DNA of 64,000 nt. It comes from Pseudonocardia sp. MH-G8 (GTDB lineage Bacteria > Actinomycetota > Actinomycetes > Mycobacteriales > Pseudonocardiaceae). Both the position numbers and the translations under genes were made by a program. Every line of letters starts with the position of its first letter. Position 1 is the stretch's first letter. This document shows, one piece after another, positions 28,179 to 35,966 of this stretch. The DNA is taken from positions 368,788-432,787 of the forward strand of contig NZ_NKYF01000005.1 of assembly GCF_002262885.1 (NCBI RefSeq), read 5' to 3'. The notes beneath the pieces were generated by a model that was given only the letters and a program-made list of their open reading frames with translations, did no database searches and was not told the origin of the DNA.

Positions 28179-28670
28179 TCAGGTCTTGCGCACCACCCGT
28201 TCGGGCTCGCCGGTCTTCCACACCGTCACCTCCATCGCCCCGTCGACGATCTCCACCGATGACGCCCCGGTCAGGTCGGCGACGTAGAACGGGCGGAACT
28301 CCCGGCCGCGCAGGTCGAACCCGATCTCGGCGTAGAGCGCGTCGGCGAACCGCCGGTGCAGGGCGACGTCCTGCTCGTCGCGCACCCGGCCGAACAGCTT
28401 GGCGTCGCCCTCGGAGACCTGCGTGTCGACCGTGGCGGTGTGCAGGCAGAAGCGCGGATCGCGAGCGAGATCGAGGAACTTGGTGGTGCCCGGCATGCCC
28501 GCGACCACCAGCCGTCCCTCGAAGATCCGCGGCTCGATGGGGCTGATCCGCGGGAAGCCGTCCGAGCGCAGGGTCGCGAGCATGCAGAGGTTGCCGGTGG
28601 CGGCGTGGCGGCGGGTGAAGATCTCCGCGATCCGCGGAGCGCCCGTGCTGAACTCGTCCCAGGTGCTCAT
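28179..28670 (-). CDS. Pyridoxamine 5'-phosphate oxidase-like flavin/F420-binding protein
   Basis: A 163-aa split-barrel protein (MSTWDEFSTGAPRIAEIFTR; NLCMLATLRSDGFPRISPIE; FLDLARDPRFCLHTATVD). The sequence is typical of actinobacterial PPOX proteins that bind FMN, F420 or heme and do not make PLP. The ATG at 28670 is chosen because the upstream extension overlaps the divergent kinase gene. It is monocistronic and divergent from the P-loop kinase, with about 70 bp between starts. Confidence 0.85.
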   Translation of the reverse strand: MSTWDEFSTGAPRIAEIFTRRHAATGNLCMLATLRSDGFPRISPIEPRIFEGRLVVAGMPGTTKFLDLARDPRFCLHTATVDTQVSEGDAKLFGRVRDEQDVALHRRFADALYAEIGFDLRGREFRPFYVADLTGASSVEIVDGAMEVTVWKTGEPERVVRKT

Positions 28671-28739
28671 GTCGGGCAACGGTACGATCGAACCACGACA
28701 GGTGCTGTCAGGGAACCGCTGCCGCGGCAGGATCTCGGG

Positions 28740-29297
28740 GTGCCGTTGCTGACTGTGGATGACCCGCTGCCACCCCGCCTGCGTCGGGTGCTCGTGGCCG
28801 GCTGCGCGGGCGCGGGCAAGTCCACGGTCGCCGCGGCGCTCGGCGTGCGGCTGGGTCTCCCGCACCACGAGCTCGACGCGCTGCGCCACGGCCCGGGCTG
28901 GGCCCTGCGCCCGGAGTTCGTGCCCGACGTGGCAGCGTTCGCGGCGACGGAGCGGTGGGTCACGGAGTGGCAGGGTGGGGAGGTCCGGGCGCTGCTGCTG
29001 CGGCGGGCCGACCTGGTGGTCTGGCTCGACCTGCCGCGCCGGCGGGTGTTCACCCAGCTCCTGCGGCGCACCGTGCACCGGCGCTTGCGGCGGGTCGAGC
29101 TGTGGAACGGGAACGTGGAACCGTCGCTGTTCACGGTCTTCAGCGACCCCGAGCACATCCTGCGGTGGGCGTGGGTGTCCTATGCGCGCAACCGGCGGCG
29201 GATGCAGGCCCTGTCCGGCGAGGCCGGTGCTCCGCCGGTGGTGCGCCTGCGCAGCCGCCGCCAGGTCCGGCAGTGGATCGCCGCGCTGCCGTCGTGA
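28740..29297 (+). CDS. P-loop adenylate-kinase-like/topology-modulation protein
   Basis: A 185-aa P-loop NTPase. The Walker A motif VLVAGCAGAGKSTVAAALG lies near residue 20. It is followed by LPHHELDALRHGPGWALRP and VVWLDLPRRRVFTQLLRRT, features of the small kinases annotated as AAA or topology-modulation proteins. It starts at the GTG at 28740 with GGCAGGA upstream, and an in-frame GTG at 28755-28760 is an alternative. The phosphoryl acceptor is unknown. Convergent with the methyltransferase downstream. Confidence 0.8.
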   Translation: MPLLTVDDPLPPRLRRVLVAGCAGAGKSTVAAALGVRLGLPHHELDALRHGPGWALRPEFVPDVAAFAATERWVTEWQGGEVRALLLRRADLVVWLDLPRRRVFTQLLRRTVHRRLRRVELWNGNVEPSLFTVFSDPEHILRWAWVSYARNRRRMQALSGEAGAPPVVRLRSRRQVRQWIAALPS

Positions 29298-29332
29298 TCA
29301 GCACGGTGCAGCGCACGTCCCGTTGCCGGTGA

Positions 29333-29962
29333 TCAGGCCCGCTTGGGCGACCGGGCGATCAGGATGCGGGCGGGCGGCAGGTTCTGCCAGACGGTGGCAC
29401 CGCCGGTGACCTCGCCGAACGCTTCCCGCAGATCGCGCAGCTGCCGGCGGGCGGGCGGGAGCAGGTGCAGACCGCGCAGGGTGACCTGGGTGAACGTGCC
29501 GGACGGCGCGAGGACGCCCGCGGCGAGCTCCGGCACCGGCGCGGCCGCGTAGGCCGACCACGGCAGGAGGCTGACGATCGCGTCCACCCGCTCGACGCCG
29601 TGCTCGGCCAGCACCGTGGGCAGGCCGGCGGCATCCGCGGCGACGACCGTGACGTCCGGGTGGCGGCCGGCGAGCCGGGCGGCGAGGACGGGGTTGATCT
29701 CGACGGCGATGTGGCGGCCGCGACCGCCGAGGCGGTGTGCCACGGCGTCGGTGACGCGTCCGGTGCCGGCTCCCAGTTCGACGACGATCGGATCGGCAGT
29801 CGGCTGAGCACCCGGTTCGGCACCGCGCTCGGCGTCCGGCGCGCCGTCGAGGCGGTGCGGCGCGAGCAGGGCGGCGACCAGCGCGTCCGAGCTCGCCGTC
29901 ACGGTGGCGACGCGCGTCGGCGCGCGGAGGAACTCCTGGAACAGCACCCGGCCGTCGTTCAC
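29333..29962 (-). CDS. SAM-dependent methyltransferase (phospholipid N-methyltransferase/KsgA-like fold)
   Basis: A 209-aa class I methyltransferase. The SAM-binding motif I is IVVELGAGTGRVTDAVAHRL, with a following acidic residue in HIAVEINPVLAARL and the motif IV-like VDAIVSLLPWSAY. The sequence around RVLFQEFLRAPTRVATVTAS resembles PmtA-type phospholipid methyltransferases. It starts at the GTG at 29962, about 115 bp from the divergent AraC regulator. Substrate not determinable from sequence. Confidence 0.78.
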   Translation of the reverse strand: MNDGRVLFQEFLRAPTRVATVTASSDALVAALLAPHRLDGAPDAERGAEPGAQPTADPIVVELGAGTGRVTDAVAHRLGGRGRHIAVEINPVLAARLAGRHPDVTVVAADAAGLPTVLAEHGVERVDAIVSLLPWSAYAAAPVPELAAGVLAPSGTFTQVTLRGLHLLPPARRQLRDLREAFGEVTGGATVWQNLPPARILIARSPKRA

Positions 29963-30078
29963 GCCGTGACCCTAGGCAGGAGCGGGGGGTGGCGGGGTGA
30001 CGTCCCGGGGAACATCAACCGTCGGGCGGGCGCAGGAGGCCTTCCGCGGGAACGGGCCGGACGGGGGACGATGGAGCC

Positions 30079-30513
30079 ATGGCCGCGCCCGTCGTCCCCG
30101 CCGTGTTCCACCTGCGCCGGGCGCGCGACCTGATCGACCGGCACTTCGCCGAGCCGCTCGACCTGGATGCGATGGCCCGCGCGGCCGGGTTCTCCCGCCA
30201 CCACTTCGCGCGGGGGTTCAAGGAGGCCTACGGCGAGACGCCAGGGCAGTACCTCACACGCAGGCGGATCGAGCGCGCGCAGGACCTGCTGCGCTCGGCA
30301 GACCTCGGTGTCACCGAGGTCTGCCACCTCGTCGGGTTCTCCAGCCTGGGCTCGTTCAGTGCCCGGTTCTCGGAGTTGGTCGGTACCTCGCCGAGCGCGT
30401 ACCGGCGGGTGCATGCCGAGCGCGGCGCGACGCCGGTGCCCGGGTGCTTCGCGATGGCCTGGAGCCGGCCCACCGCAATCTCGGAGAAGCCTCCGCCGCC
30501 CGCCCGGTCCTAG
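30079..30513 (+). CDS. Short AraC-family transcriptional regulator
   Basis: A 144-aa stand-alone AraC/XylS DNA-binding domain. The two helix-turn-helix motifs are LDAMARAAGFSRHHFARGFK and VTEVCHLVGFSSLGSFSARF, followed by the signature GTSPSAYRR. There is no ligand-binding domain, so activity is probably set by expression or a partner. Its TAG stop forms part of a -10-like TAGCCT just upstream of the first VOC gene, which it probably regulates. Confidence 0.9.
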   Translation: MAAPVVPAVFHLRRARDLIDRHFAEPLDLDAMARAAGFSRHHFARGFKEAYGETPGQYLTRRRIERAQDLLRSADLGVTEVCHLVGFSSLGSFSARFSELVGTSPSAYRRVHAERGATPVPGCFAMAWSRPTAISEKPPPPARS

Positions 30514-30516
30514 CCT
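30511..30516 (+). promoter_or_regulatory. -10 element of a leaderless VOC-gene promoter
   Basis: TAGCCT overlaps the AraC-gene stop and ends 6 nt before the ATG at 30523. Confidence 0.4.
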
Positions 30517-30522
30517 GCCCCC

Positions 30523-30951
30523 ATGATTCGACGGATCTCGCATACCTGCTTCTACGTGCTGGACCAGGACCGGGCGAAGGCCTTCTACACCGAGAAGCTC
30601 GGTTTCGACGTGCGCAACGACGTGTCGATGGGCGCGGAGTTCGAGGGCGCGGGGGAGGGATTCCGCTGGCTCACCGTGGGGCCACCCGACCAGCCCGACG
30701 TCGAGATCATCCTGGCCGACCCCCGCATGGGCAACGACCCCGAGAGCGCCGAGCAGATCCGCGCGCTCGTCGCGAAGGGTGCGCTGGGCGCCGGGGTGAT
30801 GGCCGCCGACGACGTGCAGAAGACCTACGAGGAGCTGTCCGCGCGCGGCGTCGTGTTCACCCAGGAGCCCGCGTCCCGGCCCTACGGGGTGGAGGCGATC
30901 TTCCGCGACGACTCGGGCAACTGGTTCAGCCTCACCGGCGGTGCATCGTGA
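30523..30951 (+). CDS. VOC-superfamily (glyoxalase/bleomycin-resistance-like) protein
   Basis: A 142-aa vicinal oxygen chelate fold protein. It has the paired beta-alpha-beta-beta-beta modules with ISHTCFYVLDQDRAKAFYTE at the start and the metal-site-like FRDDSGNWFSLTGG at the end. Such proteins act as glyoxalases, dioxygenases or antibiotic-binding proteins, and the substrate cannot be told here. Its TGA overlaps the GTG of a second VOC gene (GTGA), so the two are coupled. Confidence 0.88.
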   Translation: MIRRISHTCFYVLDQDRAKAFYTEKLGFDVRNDVSMGAEFEGAGEGFRWLTVGPPDQPDVEIILADPRMGNDPESAEQIRALVAKGALGAGVMAADDVQKTYEELSARGVVFTQEPASRPYGVEAIFRDDSGNWFSLTGGAS

Positions 30952-31313
30952 TCTCCCGGGTGGCCACGGCGATCCTCGCGGTCGCCGACCAGGACGTCAT
31001 GGCCGCGTTCTTCGTGGAGCGGCTGGGATTCGAGAAGGTCACCGACGCCGAGATGTGGCCCGGCGCCCGCTGGGTGGAGGTGGTCCCGCCCGGCGGCGGG
31101 ACGGGCGTGGTGCTCAGCGCCGCGAAGGACTTCGGCCGCGAGCCGGACCCGGCGTACCCGATGACGTTCGCCTGTTCCGACCTTGCCGCCACGGCTGCGC
31201 AGCTGCGGGCCGCAGGGGTGGAGGTGACCGACCCGGTGGCCGAGCCGTGGGGCAGCTACGTGCGCGTCACCGACCCCGAGGGGCGGCAGCTGCTCGTCAA
31301 CGACCGGGCCTGA
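30948..31313 (+). CDS. Second VOC-superfamily protein
   Basis: A 121-aa VOC protein (VATAILAVADQDVMAAFFVE; FGREPDPAYPMTFACSDLAA; VRVTDPEGRQLLVNDRA). It starts at the GTG at 30948, which overlaps the stop of the first VOC gene. The two proteins may form a heterodimer or act on related substrates. Ends about 100 bp before ruvC. Confidence 0.87.
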   Translation: MISRVATAILAVADQDVMAAFFVERLGFEKVTDAEMWPGARWVEVVPPGGGTGVVLSAAKDFGREPDPAYPMTFACSDLAATAAQLRAAGVEVTDPVAEPWGSYVRVTDPEGRQLLVNDRA

Positions 31314-31358
31314 CCGGCCACCCGGCGCGTCCCCCCGGGCGGCGCGACGGTGCGCCGG

Positions 31359-31364
31359 TAGCCT
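31359..31364 (+). promoter_or_regulatory. -10 element of the ruvCAB promoter
   Basis: TAGCCT 6 bp upstream of the LexA box; transcription would begin within the operator. The ruvC start is 51 nt downstream. Confidence 0.5.
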
Positions 31365-31369
31365 GCCCC

Positions 31370-31385
31370 TCGAACGACTGTTCGC
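31370..31385. promoter_or_regulatory. LexA (SOS) box upstream of ruvC
   Basis: TCGAACGACTGTTCGC matches the actinobacterial LexA consensus TCGAAC-N4-GTTCGA with one end mismatch. It is located between the -10 TAGCCT (31359-31364) and the ruvC start, so LexA would block transcription of ruvC-ruvA-ruvB until DNA damage. Confidence 0.85.
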
Positions 31386-31415
31386 GGTCGTGGACCGAGA
31401 TCGGGAGGGGACACT

Positions 31416-32051
31416 GTGCGGGTGCTCGGCGTCGACCCGGGGTTGACCCGGTGCGGTCTCGGGGTCGTCGACGGGGCCGGCGGGCGGCGGGTGCGCAGTG
31501 TGGCGGTGGACGTCGTGCGCACCCCGCCCGAAGCACCGCTGCCGGAGCGGCTGCTCGCCGTGGGCACCGAGGTGGAGCGCTGGATCGAGCGGCACCGGCC
31601 CGACGTCGTGGCGATCGAGCGGGTGTTCAGCCAGCACAACGTGCGCACGGTGATGGGCACGGCGCAGGTCAGCGGTGTGGTCGCGATGCTCGCGGCGAGG
31701 GCGGGCCTGCCGGTCGCGTTCCACACGCCCAGCGAGGTGAAGGCGGCCGTCACGGGGGAGGGTCGGGCCGGCAAGGAGCAGGTCACGACCATGGTCACGC
31801 GGCTGCTCGGGCTCGAGGAGGCCCCGCGACCCGCCGACGCGGCCGACGCGCTTGCCCTGGCGATCTGCCACTGCTGGCGGGCCCCGATGCTCGACCGCAT
31901 GGCGCAGGCGCAGGCGCGGTCCGCGGAGCTGGCCCGGACCCACAAGGCTCGCCTGGCAGCCGTGCAGAAGGCGCGGCTCGCCGCTGAGCAGAAAGCGCGG
32001 CTCGCCGCTGAGCAGAAGGCGCGGCTCGCCGCGGCGGGGGAGGCGTCGTGA
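31416..32051 (+). CDS. ruvC: Holliday junction resolvase RuvC
   Basis: A 211-aa resolvase. The catalytic carboxylates are Asp7 (VDPGLTRCG), Glu68 (AIERVF) and Asp141/Asp144 ([12 protein letters not shown]), all intact. It starts at the GTG at 31416 behind GGGAGGGG. Beyond the normal end it carries a C-terminal tail with an 8-residue unit (KARLAAEQ) repeated about four times (residues 177-206) that should form a charged helix. First gene of ruvCAB, with a LexA box upstream. The stop overlaps ruvA by 4 bp. Confidence 0.97.
   Translation: MRVLGVDPGLTRCGLGVVDGAGGRRVRSVAVDVVRTPPEAPLPERLLAVGTEVERWIERHRPDVVAIERVFSQHNVRTVMGTAQVSGVVAMLAARAGLPVAFHTPSEVKAAVTGEGRAGKEQVTTMVTRLLGLEEAPRPADAADALALAICHCWRAPMLDRMAQAQARSAELARTHKARLAAVQKARLAAEQKARLAAEQKARLAAAGEAS
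31944..32033 (+). repeat. 24-bp coding tandem repeat in the ruvC tail
   Basis: Units of 24 bp (AAGGCGCGGCTCGCCGCTGAGCAG-like, four copies, the first diverged and the last partial) encode KARLAAxQ. The two central units are almost identical, indicating recent duplication or slippage. Confidence 0.85.
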
Positions 32052-32650
32052 TCAGTTCGCTACGCGGTGAGGTGCTCGAGATCGGGCTCGACCACGCCGT
32101 GGTGGAGGTCGGCGGCGTCGGGTTCGCCGTGCAGGCCACGCCGGGCACGCTCGCCGGGCTGCGCCGCGGGGAGCAGGGCAGGGTCGCCACCGCCCTCGTG
32201 GTGCGGGAGGACTCGCTCACCCTGTTCGGCTTCGCCGACAACGAGGAGCGGGAGCTGTTCGGGCTGCTGCAGACCGTCAGCGGGATCGGGCCGCGGATCG
32301 CGTTGGCCACCCTCGCCGTGCTGAACCCGGACGCGTTGCGTCGCGCCCTCGTCGACGGCGACCTGGCCACGCTGACCCGCGTACCGGGCATCGGGCGCAA
32401 GGGCGCCGAGCGGTTGGCCCTGGAGCTGCGCGACAAGGTCGTGGCCCCGGCGGGCGCTCCGGCGACGCTCCCCGTCGCGGACGGCGCCGACCCGCGTCGC
32501 GAGCAGGTGGTGGAGGCGCTGGTCGGCCTCGGGTTCGCGGCGAAGCCCGCCGAGCAGGCCGTCGACCGCGTGCTGGGCGACGACGGATCCTCGGACACGA
32601 GCGCACTGCTGCGCGCTGCGTTGACCCGGTTGGGCGGGAAGGGCCGGTGA
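32048..32650 (+). CDS. ruvA: Holliday junction branch migration protein RuvA
   Basis: A 200-aa RuvA. The N-terminal OB fold begins [20 protein letters not shown]. The tandem helix-hairpin-helix motifs are [20 protein letters not shown] and [21 protein letters not shown]-terminal domain III for RuvB contact follows ([10 protein letters not shown]...). It starts at the GTG at 32048, overlapping ruvC by 4 bp, and ends overlapping ruvB. Confidence 0.97.
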   Translation: MISSLRGEVLEIGLDHAVVEVGGVGFAVQATPGTLAGLRRGEQGRVATALVVREDSLTLFGFADNEERELFGLLQTVSGIGPRIALATLAVLNPDALRRALVDGDLATLTRVPGIGRKGAERLALELRDKVVAPAGAPATLPVADGADPRREQVVEALVGLGFAAKPAEQAVDRVLGDDGSSDTSALLRAALTRLGGKGR

Positions 32651-33690
32651 CCGATCCGGTGGACGAAGTCGCCCTGTCCCCGGAACCGGAACCGGAGGAC
32701 GTGGAGGCCGACGCGTCGCTGCGGCCACGCTCGTTGGACGAGTTCGTCGGCCAGCCGCGCGTGCGCGAGCAGCTGCAGCTCGTGCTTGCGGGTGCGCGTG
32801 GGCGTGGCCAGCCGCCCGACCACATCCTGATGTCCGGCCCACCCGGGCTGGGCAAGACGAGCCTGGCGCTCATCGTGGCGGCCGAGCTGGGCGCCGCGAT
32901 CCGGCTGACCTCCGGACCCGCGCTGGAACGGGCAGGCGATCTCGCCGCGATGCTGTCCAACCTCGAACCGGGCGATGTCCTGTTCATCGACGAGATCCAC
33001 CGGATCGCGCGCCCCGCCGAGGAGATGCTCTACCTCGCGATGGAGGACTTCCGCGTCGACGTCGTGGTCGGCAAGGGGCCCGGCGCCACGTCCATCCCGC
33101 TCGACATCGCCCCGTTCACCCTCGTCGGGGCAACCACCCGGTCCGGCTCCCTCACCGGTCCGCTGCGCGATCGCTTCGGCTTCACCGCCCACATGGAGTT
33201 CTACGAGCCGGCGGAGCTGGAGCTGGTGCTGCGCCGCGCCGCGCCGATCCTGGACGTCGACCTGCGCCCCGACGGCGCCGAGGAGATCGCGCTGCGGTCG
33301 CGCGGCACGCCGCGCATCGCGAACCGGCTGCTGCGCCGGGTGCGCGACTTCGCCGAGGTGCGTGCCGACGGCGCCGTCACCCGTGCCGTCGCGCGGGACG
33401 CGCTGGCCGTCTACGACGTCGACGAGCTGGGCCTCGACCGCCTCGACCGCGCCGTGCTGGGAGCGCTCGTGCGGTCGTTCGGGGGCGGCCCGGTGGGCGT
33501 GTCGACGCTGGCGGTGGCGGTGGGTGAGGAACCGGGTACCGTCGAGGAGGTCTGCGAGCCGTACCTGGTGCGGGCGGGCATGCTGGCCCGCACCCCGCGG
33601 GGCCGGGTGGCCACGGCTGCCGCCTGGTCACATCTGGGCATCGCTGCGCCCCCGGACGTCACCCCGGGCGGACCTCCCGCGTTGTTGTGA
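32647..33690 (+). CDS. ruvB: Holliday junction branch migration helicase RuvB
   Basis: A 347-aa AAA+ motor. Visible are the N-terminal [18 protein letters not shown], Walker [13 protein letters not shown], Walker B FIDEIHRI, sensor 1 [10 protein letters not shown] and the arginine-finger region GPLRDRFGF, followed by the winged helix with the C-terminal TPRGRVAT. Third gene of the SOS-controlled ruvCAB operon. It starts at the GTG at 32647, overlapping ruvA by 4 bp. Confidence 0.97.
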   Translation: MTDPVDEVALSPEPEPEDVEADASLRPRSLDEFVGQPRVREQLQLVLAGARGRGQPPDHILMSGPPGLGKTSLALIVAAELGAAIRLTSGPALERAGDLAAMLSNLEPGDVLFIDEIHRIARPAEEMLYLAMEDFRVDVVVGKGPGATSIPLDIAPFTLVGATTRSGSLTGPLRDRFGFTAHMEFYEPAELELVLRRAAPILDVDLRPDGAEEIALRSRGTPRIANRLLRRVRDFAEVRADGAVTRAVARDALAVYDVDELGLDRLDRAVLGALVRSFGGGPVGVSTLAVAVGEEPGTVEEVCEPYLVRAGMLARTPRGRVATAAAWSHLGIAAPPDVTPGGPPALL

Positions 33691-33754
33691 AGCGGGGGCT
33701 GGCAGACTCGGGTGGCTCTCGACGTGCGGAGATTCGGAGACCTGAGAAGAGACC

Positions 33755-34147
33755 ATGGACATCTCACTGCTGTTCCCCCTTTTGATCCTGCTGCTGTTCA
33801 TCCCGATCTTCCTGTCCGGACGGCGCCAGAAGCGCCAGATGAAGGAGATGAAGGATCTGCAGAGCTCGCTGGAGCCCGGTGACGTCGTCATGACCACGTC
33901 GGGCATGCGCGGCACCGTCGTCGACGCCTCCTACGAGGACACCGTCGACCTCGAGATCGCCGACGGCGTCGTCACCACGTGGGTCCGCGGCGCAGTGCGG
34001 GAGAAGGTCGCCGTCCCCGCCGGGGAGGACGCGCCCGCCGTCGAGTCGGCCGGCGAGCCGGAGGCGGAGTCGACCTCGGCGCCGTCGCTGGAGAAGGCCC
34101 CCTCGCTGGAGAAGGACGACTCCGCGAACGGCACGCCCCGCAGCTGA
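33755..34147 (+). CDS. yajC: Preprotein translocase subunit YajC
   Basis: A 130-aa protein with one N-terminal membrane helix (LLFPLLILLLFIPIFLSGRR) and the YajC core QMKEMKDLQSSLEPGDVVMT followed by GMRGTVVDASYEDTVDLEIADG. It works with SecDF at the membrane. The C-terminal 45 residues are acidic and Glu/Ser-rich with a doubled EKAPSLEK-type unit, probably disordered. It lies 64 bp downstream of ruvB and upstream of secD. Confidence 0.95.
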   Translation: MDISLLFPLLILLLFIPIFLSGRRQKRQMKEMKDLQSSLEPGDVVMTTSGMRGTVVDASYEDTVDLEIADGVVTTWVRGAVREKVAVPAGEDAPAVESAGEPEAESTSAPSLEKAPSLEKDDSANGTPRS

Positions 34148-34207
34148 CCGCGCCGCACCCGCGCGCCCCCAGCGCGGGCCGCACCTGACAGGAAGAGATC
34201 GCAAGCA

Positions 34208-35965
34208 GTGGCAACCACCCCGGGGCACATCCGTCCCTGGCGCTACCTGGCGGCGTTCGTCGGCGTCGTCGCGGTGCTGTACTCGCTGGTGTTCTTCACC
34301 GGCGACGGCAACCCCGCCCCGAAGCTGGGAATCGACCTGCAGGGCGGCACCCGCGTCACCCTGCAGCCCCGCACCGAGACGGGCGCCGAGCCCCCGCGCG
34401 ACCAGCTGGTGCAGGCGCAGCAGATCATCGAGCAGCGCGTCAACGGCCTCGGCGTGAGCGGCGCCGAGGTCGTGCTGGACGGCAGCAACCTGACGATCAC
34501 CGTGCCCGGCCAGGAGGGCGAGCAGGCCCGCAACCTCGGCCAGACCGCCCAGCTGCGGTTCCGCGAGGTGGTGGCGGGGCCGTTCGCGGCCACGCCGCCG
34601 GCGCCGCCCGCGGGCCAGCCGGGTGCGCCGCCCGCCGCGGATCCCGGTGCCCCGGCGCCGCCCCCCGCCGCGCCGGATCCGGCTGCCCCTTCCGGCGAGC
34701 CGGAGCCGCAGGGCATGGAGGGCGAGCCGGTCGAGCGCGACGTCGCCCCGGTCGCCCACACCGAGCCGCTGCAGGACCCGCCGCCCCCGCCGACACCCGA
34801 GCCCGCACCGGCGCCCGCACCGGGCTCGGCGCCGCCGGCCGGCCCGGCGGACCCGGAGCTCGCCGCCGCGATCGACGCCGCGCGCGAGATGCGGCAGAGC
34901 ACCGATCCGGCCACGCAGGAAGCCGCGCTGATGGCGCTGGACTGCAACGCCCAGGACCCGCTGCGCGGCTACGACGACCCGACGCTGCCGCTGGTGGCCT
35001 GCAACCAGGACGGCACCGAGAAGTACGTCCTCGGCCCCTCGTTCCTGGAGGGCACCGAGATCGCGAGCGCCCAGGCCACGCCGAACCCGCAGGGGGTCGG
35101 CTACGTCGTGAGCCTGACGTTCGAGAGCCGGGGCGCCCAGATCTGGGGCGAGTACACGACCAACAACGTCGGCAAGCAGGTGGCGTTCACCCTCGACACG
35201 GAGGTCGTGTCCGCTCCGAGCATCAACCAGCCGATCTTCGGGGCCACCGAGATCAGCGGGCAGTACAACCAGGAGGGTGCCGAGCAGCTCGCGGGCGTCC
35301 TGCGCTACGGCTCGCTGCCGCTGTCCTTCGAGTCCTCGGAGGCGCAGACCGTCTCCGCCACGCTCGGGCTGGCCTCGCTGCAGGCCGGACTGCTCGCCGG
35401 GGGCGTCGGGCTGGGGCTGGTGTTCCTCTACAGCCTCTTCTACTACCGCGTGCTCGGTGTGCTCACGATCCTGTCGCTGGTGCTCTCCGGCGCGATCGTC
35501 TACGGCGTGCTCGTGCTGTTGGGTCGCTGGATCGGGTTCACGCTCGACCTGGCCGGGGTCGCCGGGTTCATCGTGGCCATCGGAATCACGGCCGACTCGT
35601 TCATCATCTACTTCGAACGGTTGAAGGACGAGATGCGCGAGGGCCGCACGTTCCGCTCGGCCGTCCCGCGCGGATGGATCCGTGCGCGCCGCACGATCCT
35701 GTCCGCCGACGCGGTGAGCTTCCTGGCGGCCGCGGTGCTGTACATGCTGGCCGTCGGGCAGGTGCGCGGCTTCGCGTTCACCCTGGGGCTGTCCACGGTG
35801 CTCGACCTGATCGTGGTGTTCCTGGTGACGCACCCGCTGGTGGCGCTGGCGGCGAAGTCGCGGGTGTTCAGCAGCCCGAGCCTGTCCGGGCTGGGCGAGG
35901 CGGCACGGGCGGGCGCCGAGCGCCGGCGCGTCACCTCCGTGGCCGGCCGATCGAAGGGAGCCTGA
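34208..35965 (+). CDS. secD: Protein translocase subunit SecD
   Basis: A 585-aa membrane protein that uses the proton gradient to help pull secreted proteins outward. There is one N-terminal helix (YLAAFVGVVAVLYSLVFF), the periplasmic P1 part (GIDLQGGTRVTLQ; LGVSGAEVVLDGSNLTITVPG) and five C-terminal helices with GITADSFIIYFERLKDE. The P1 region is interrupted at about residues 120-225 by a Pro/Ala-rich, probably disordered insert. It ends 1 bp before secF. Confidence 0.96.
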   Translation: MATTPGHIRPWRYLAAFVGVVAVLYSLVFFTGDGNPAPKLGIDLQGGTRVTLQPRTETGAEPPRDQLVQAQQIIEQRVNGLGVSGAEVVLDGSNLTITVPGQEGEQARNLGQTAQLRFREVVAGPFAATPPAPPAGQPGAPPAADPGAPAPPPAAPDPAAPSGEPEPQGMEGEPVERDVAPVAHTEPLQDPPPPPTPEPAPAPAPGSAPPAGPADPELAAAIDAAREMRQSTDPATQEAALMALDCNAQDPLRGYDDPTLPLVACNQDGTEKYVLGPSFLEGTEIASAQATPNPQGVGYVVSLTFESRGAQIWGEYTTNNVGKQVAFTLDTEVVSAPSINQPIFGATEISGQYNQEGAEQLAGVLRYGSLPLSFESSEAQTVSATLGLASLQAGLLAGGVGLGLVFLYSLFYYRVLGVLTILSLVLSGAIVYGVLVLLGRWIGFTLDLAGVAGFIVAIGITADSFIIYFERLKDEMREGRTFRSAVPRGWIRARRTILSADAVSFLAAAVLYMLAVGQVRGFAFTLGLSTVLDLIVVFLVTHPLVALAAKSRVFSSPSLSGLGEAARAGAERRRVTSVAGRSKGA

Positions 35966-35966
35966 C

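Noticed and set aside
29296..29336. Further copy of the 63-bp palindromic element (TGATCAGCACGGTGCA...GGTGATCA)
   Set aside because: It is only about 41 bp and lacks the central hairpin and the conserved core.
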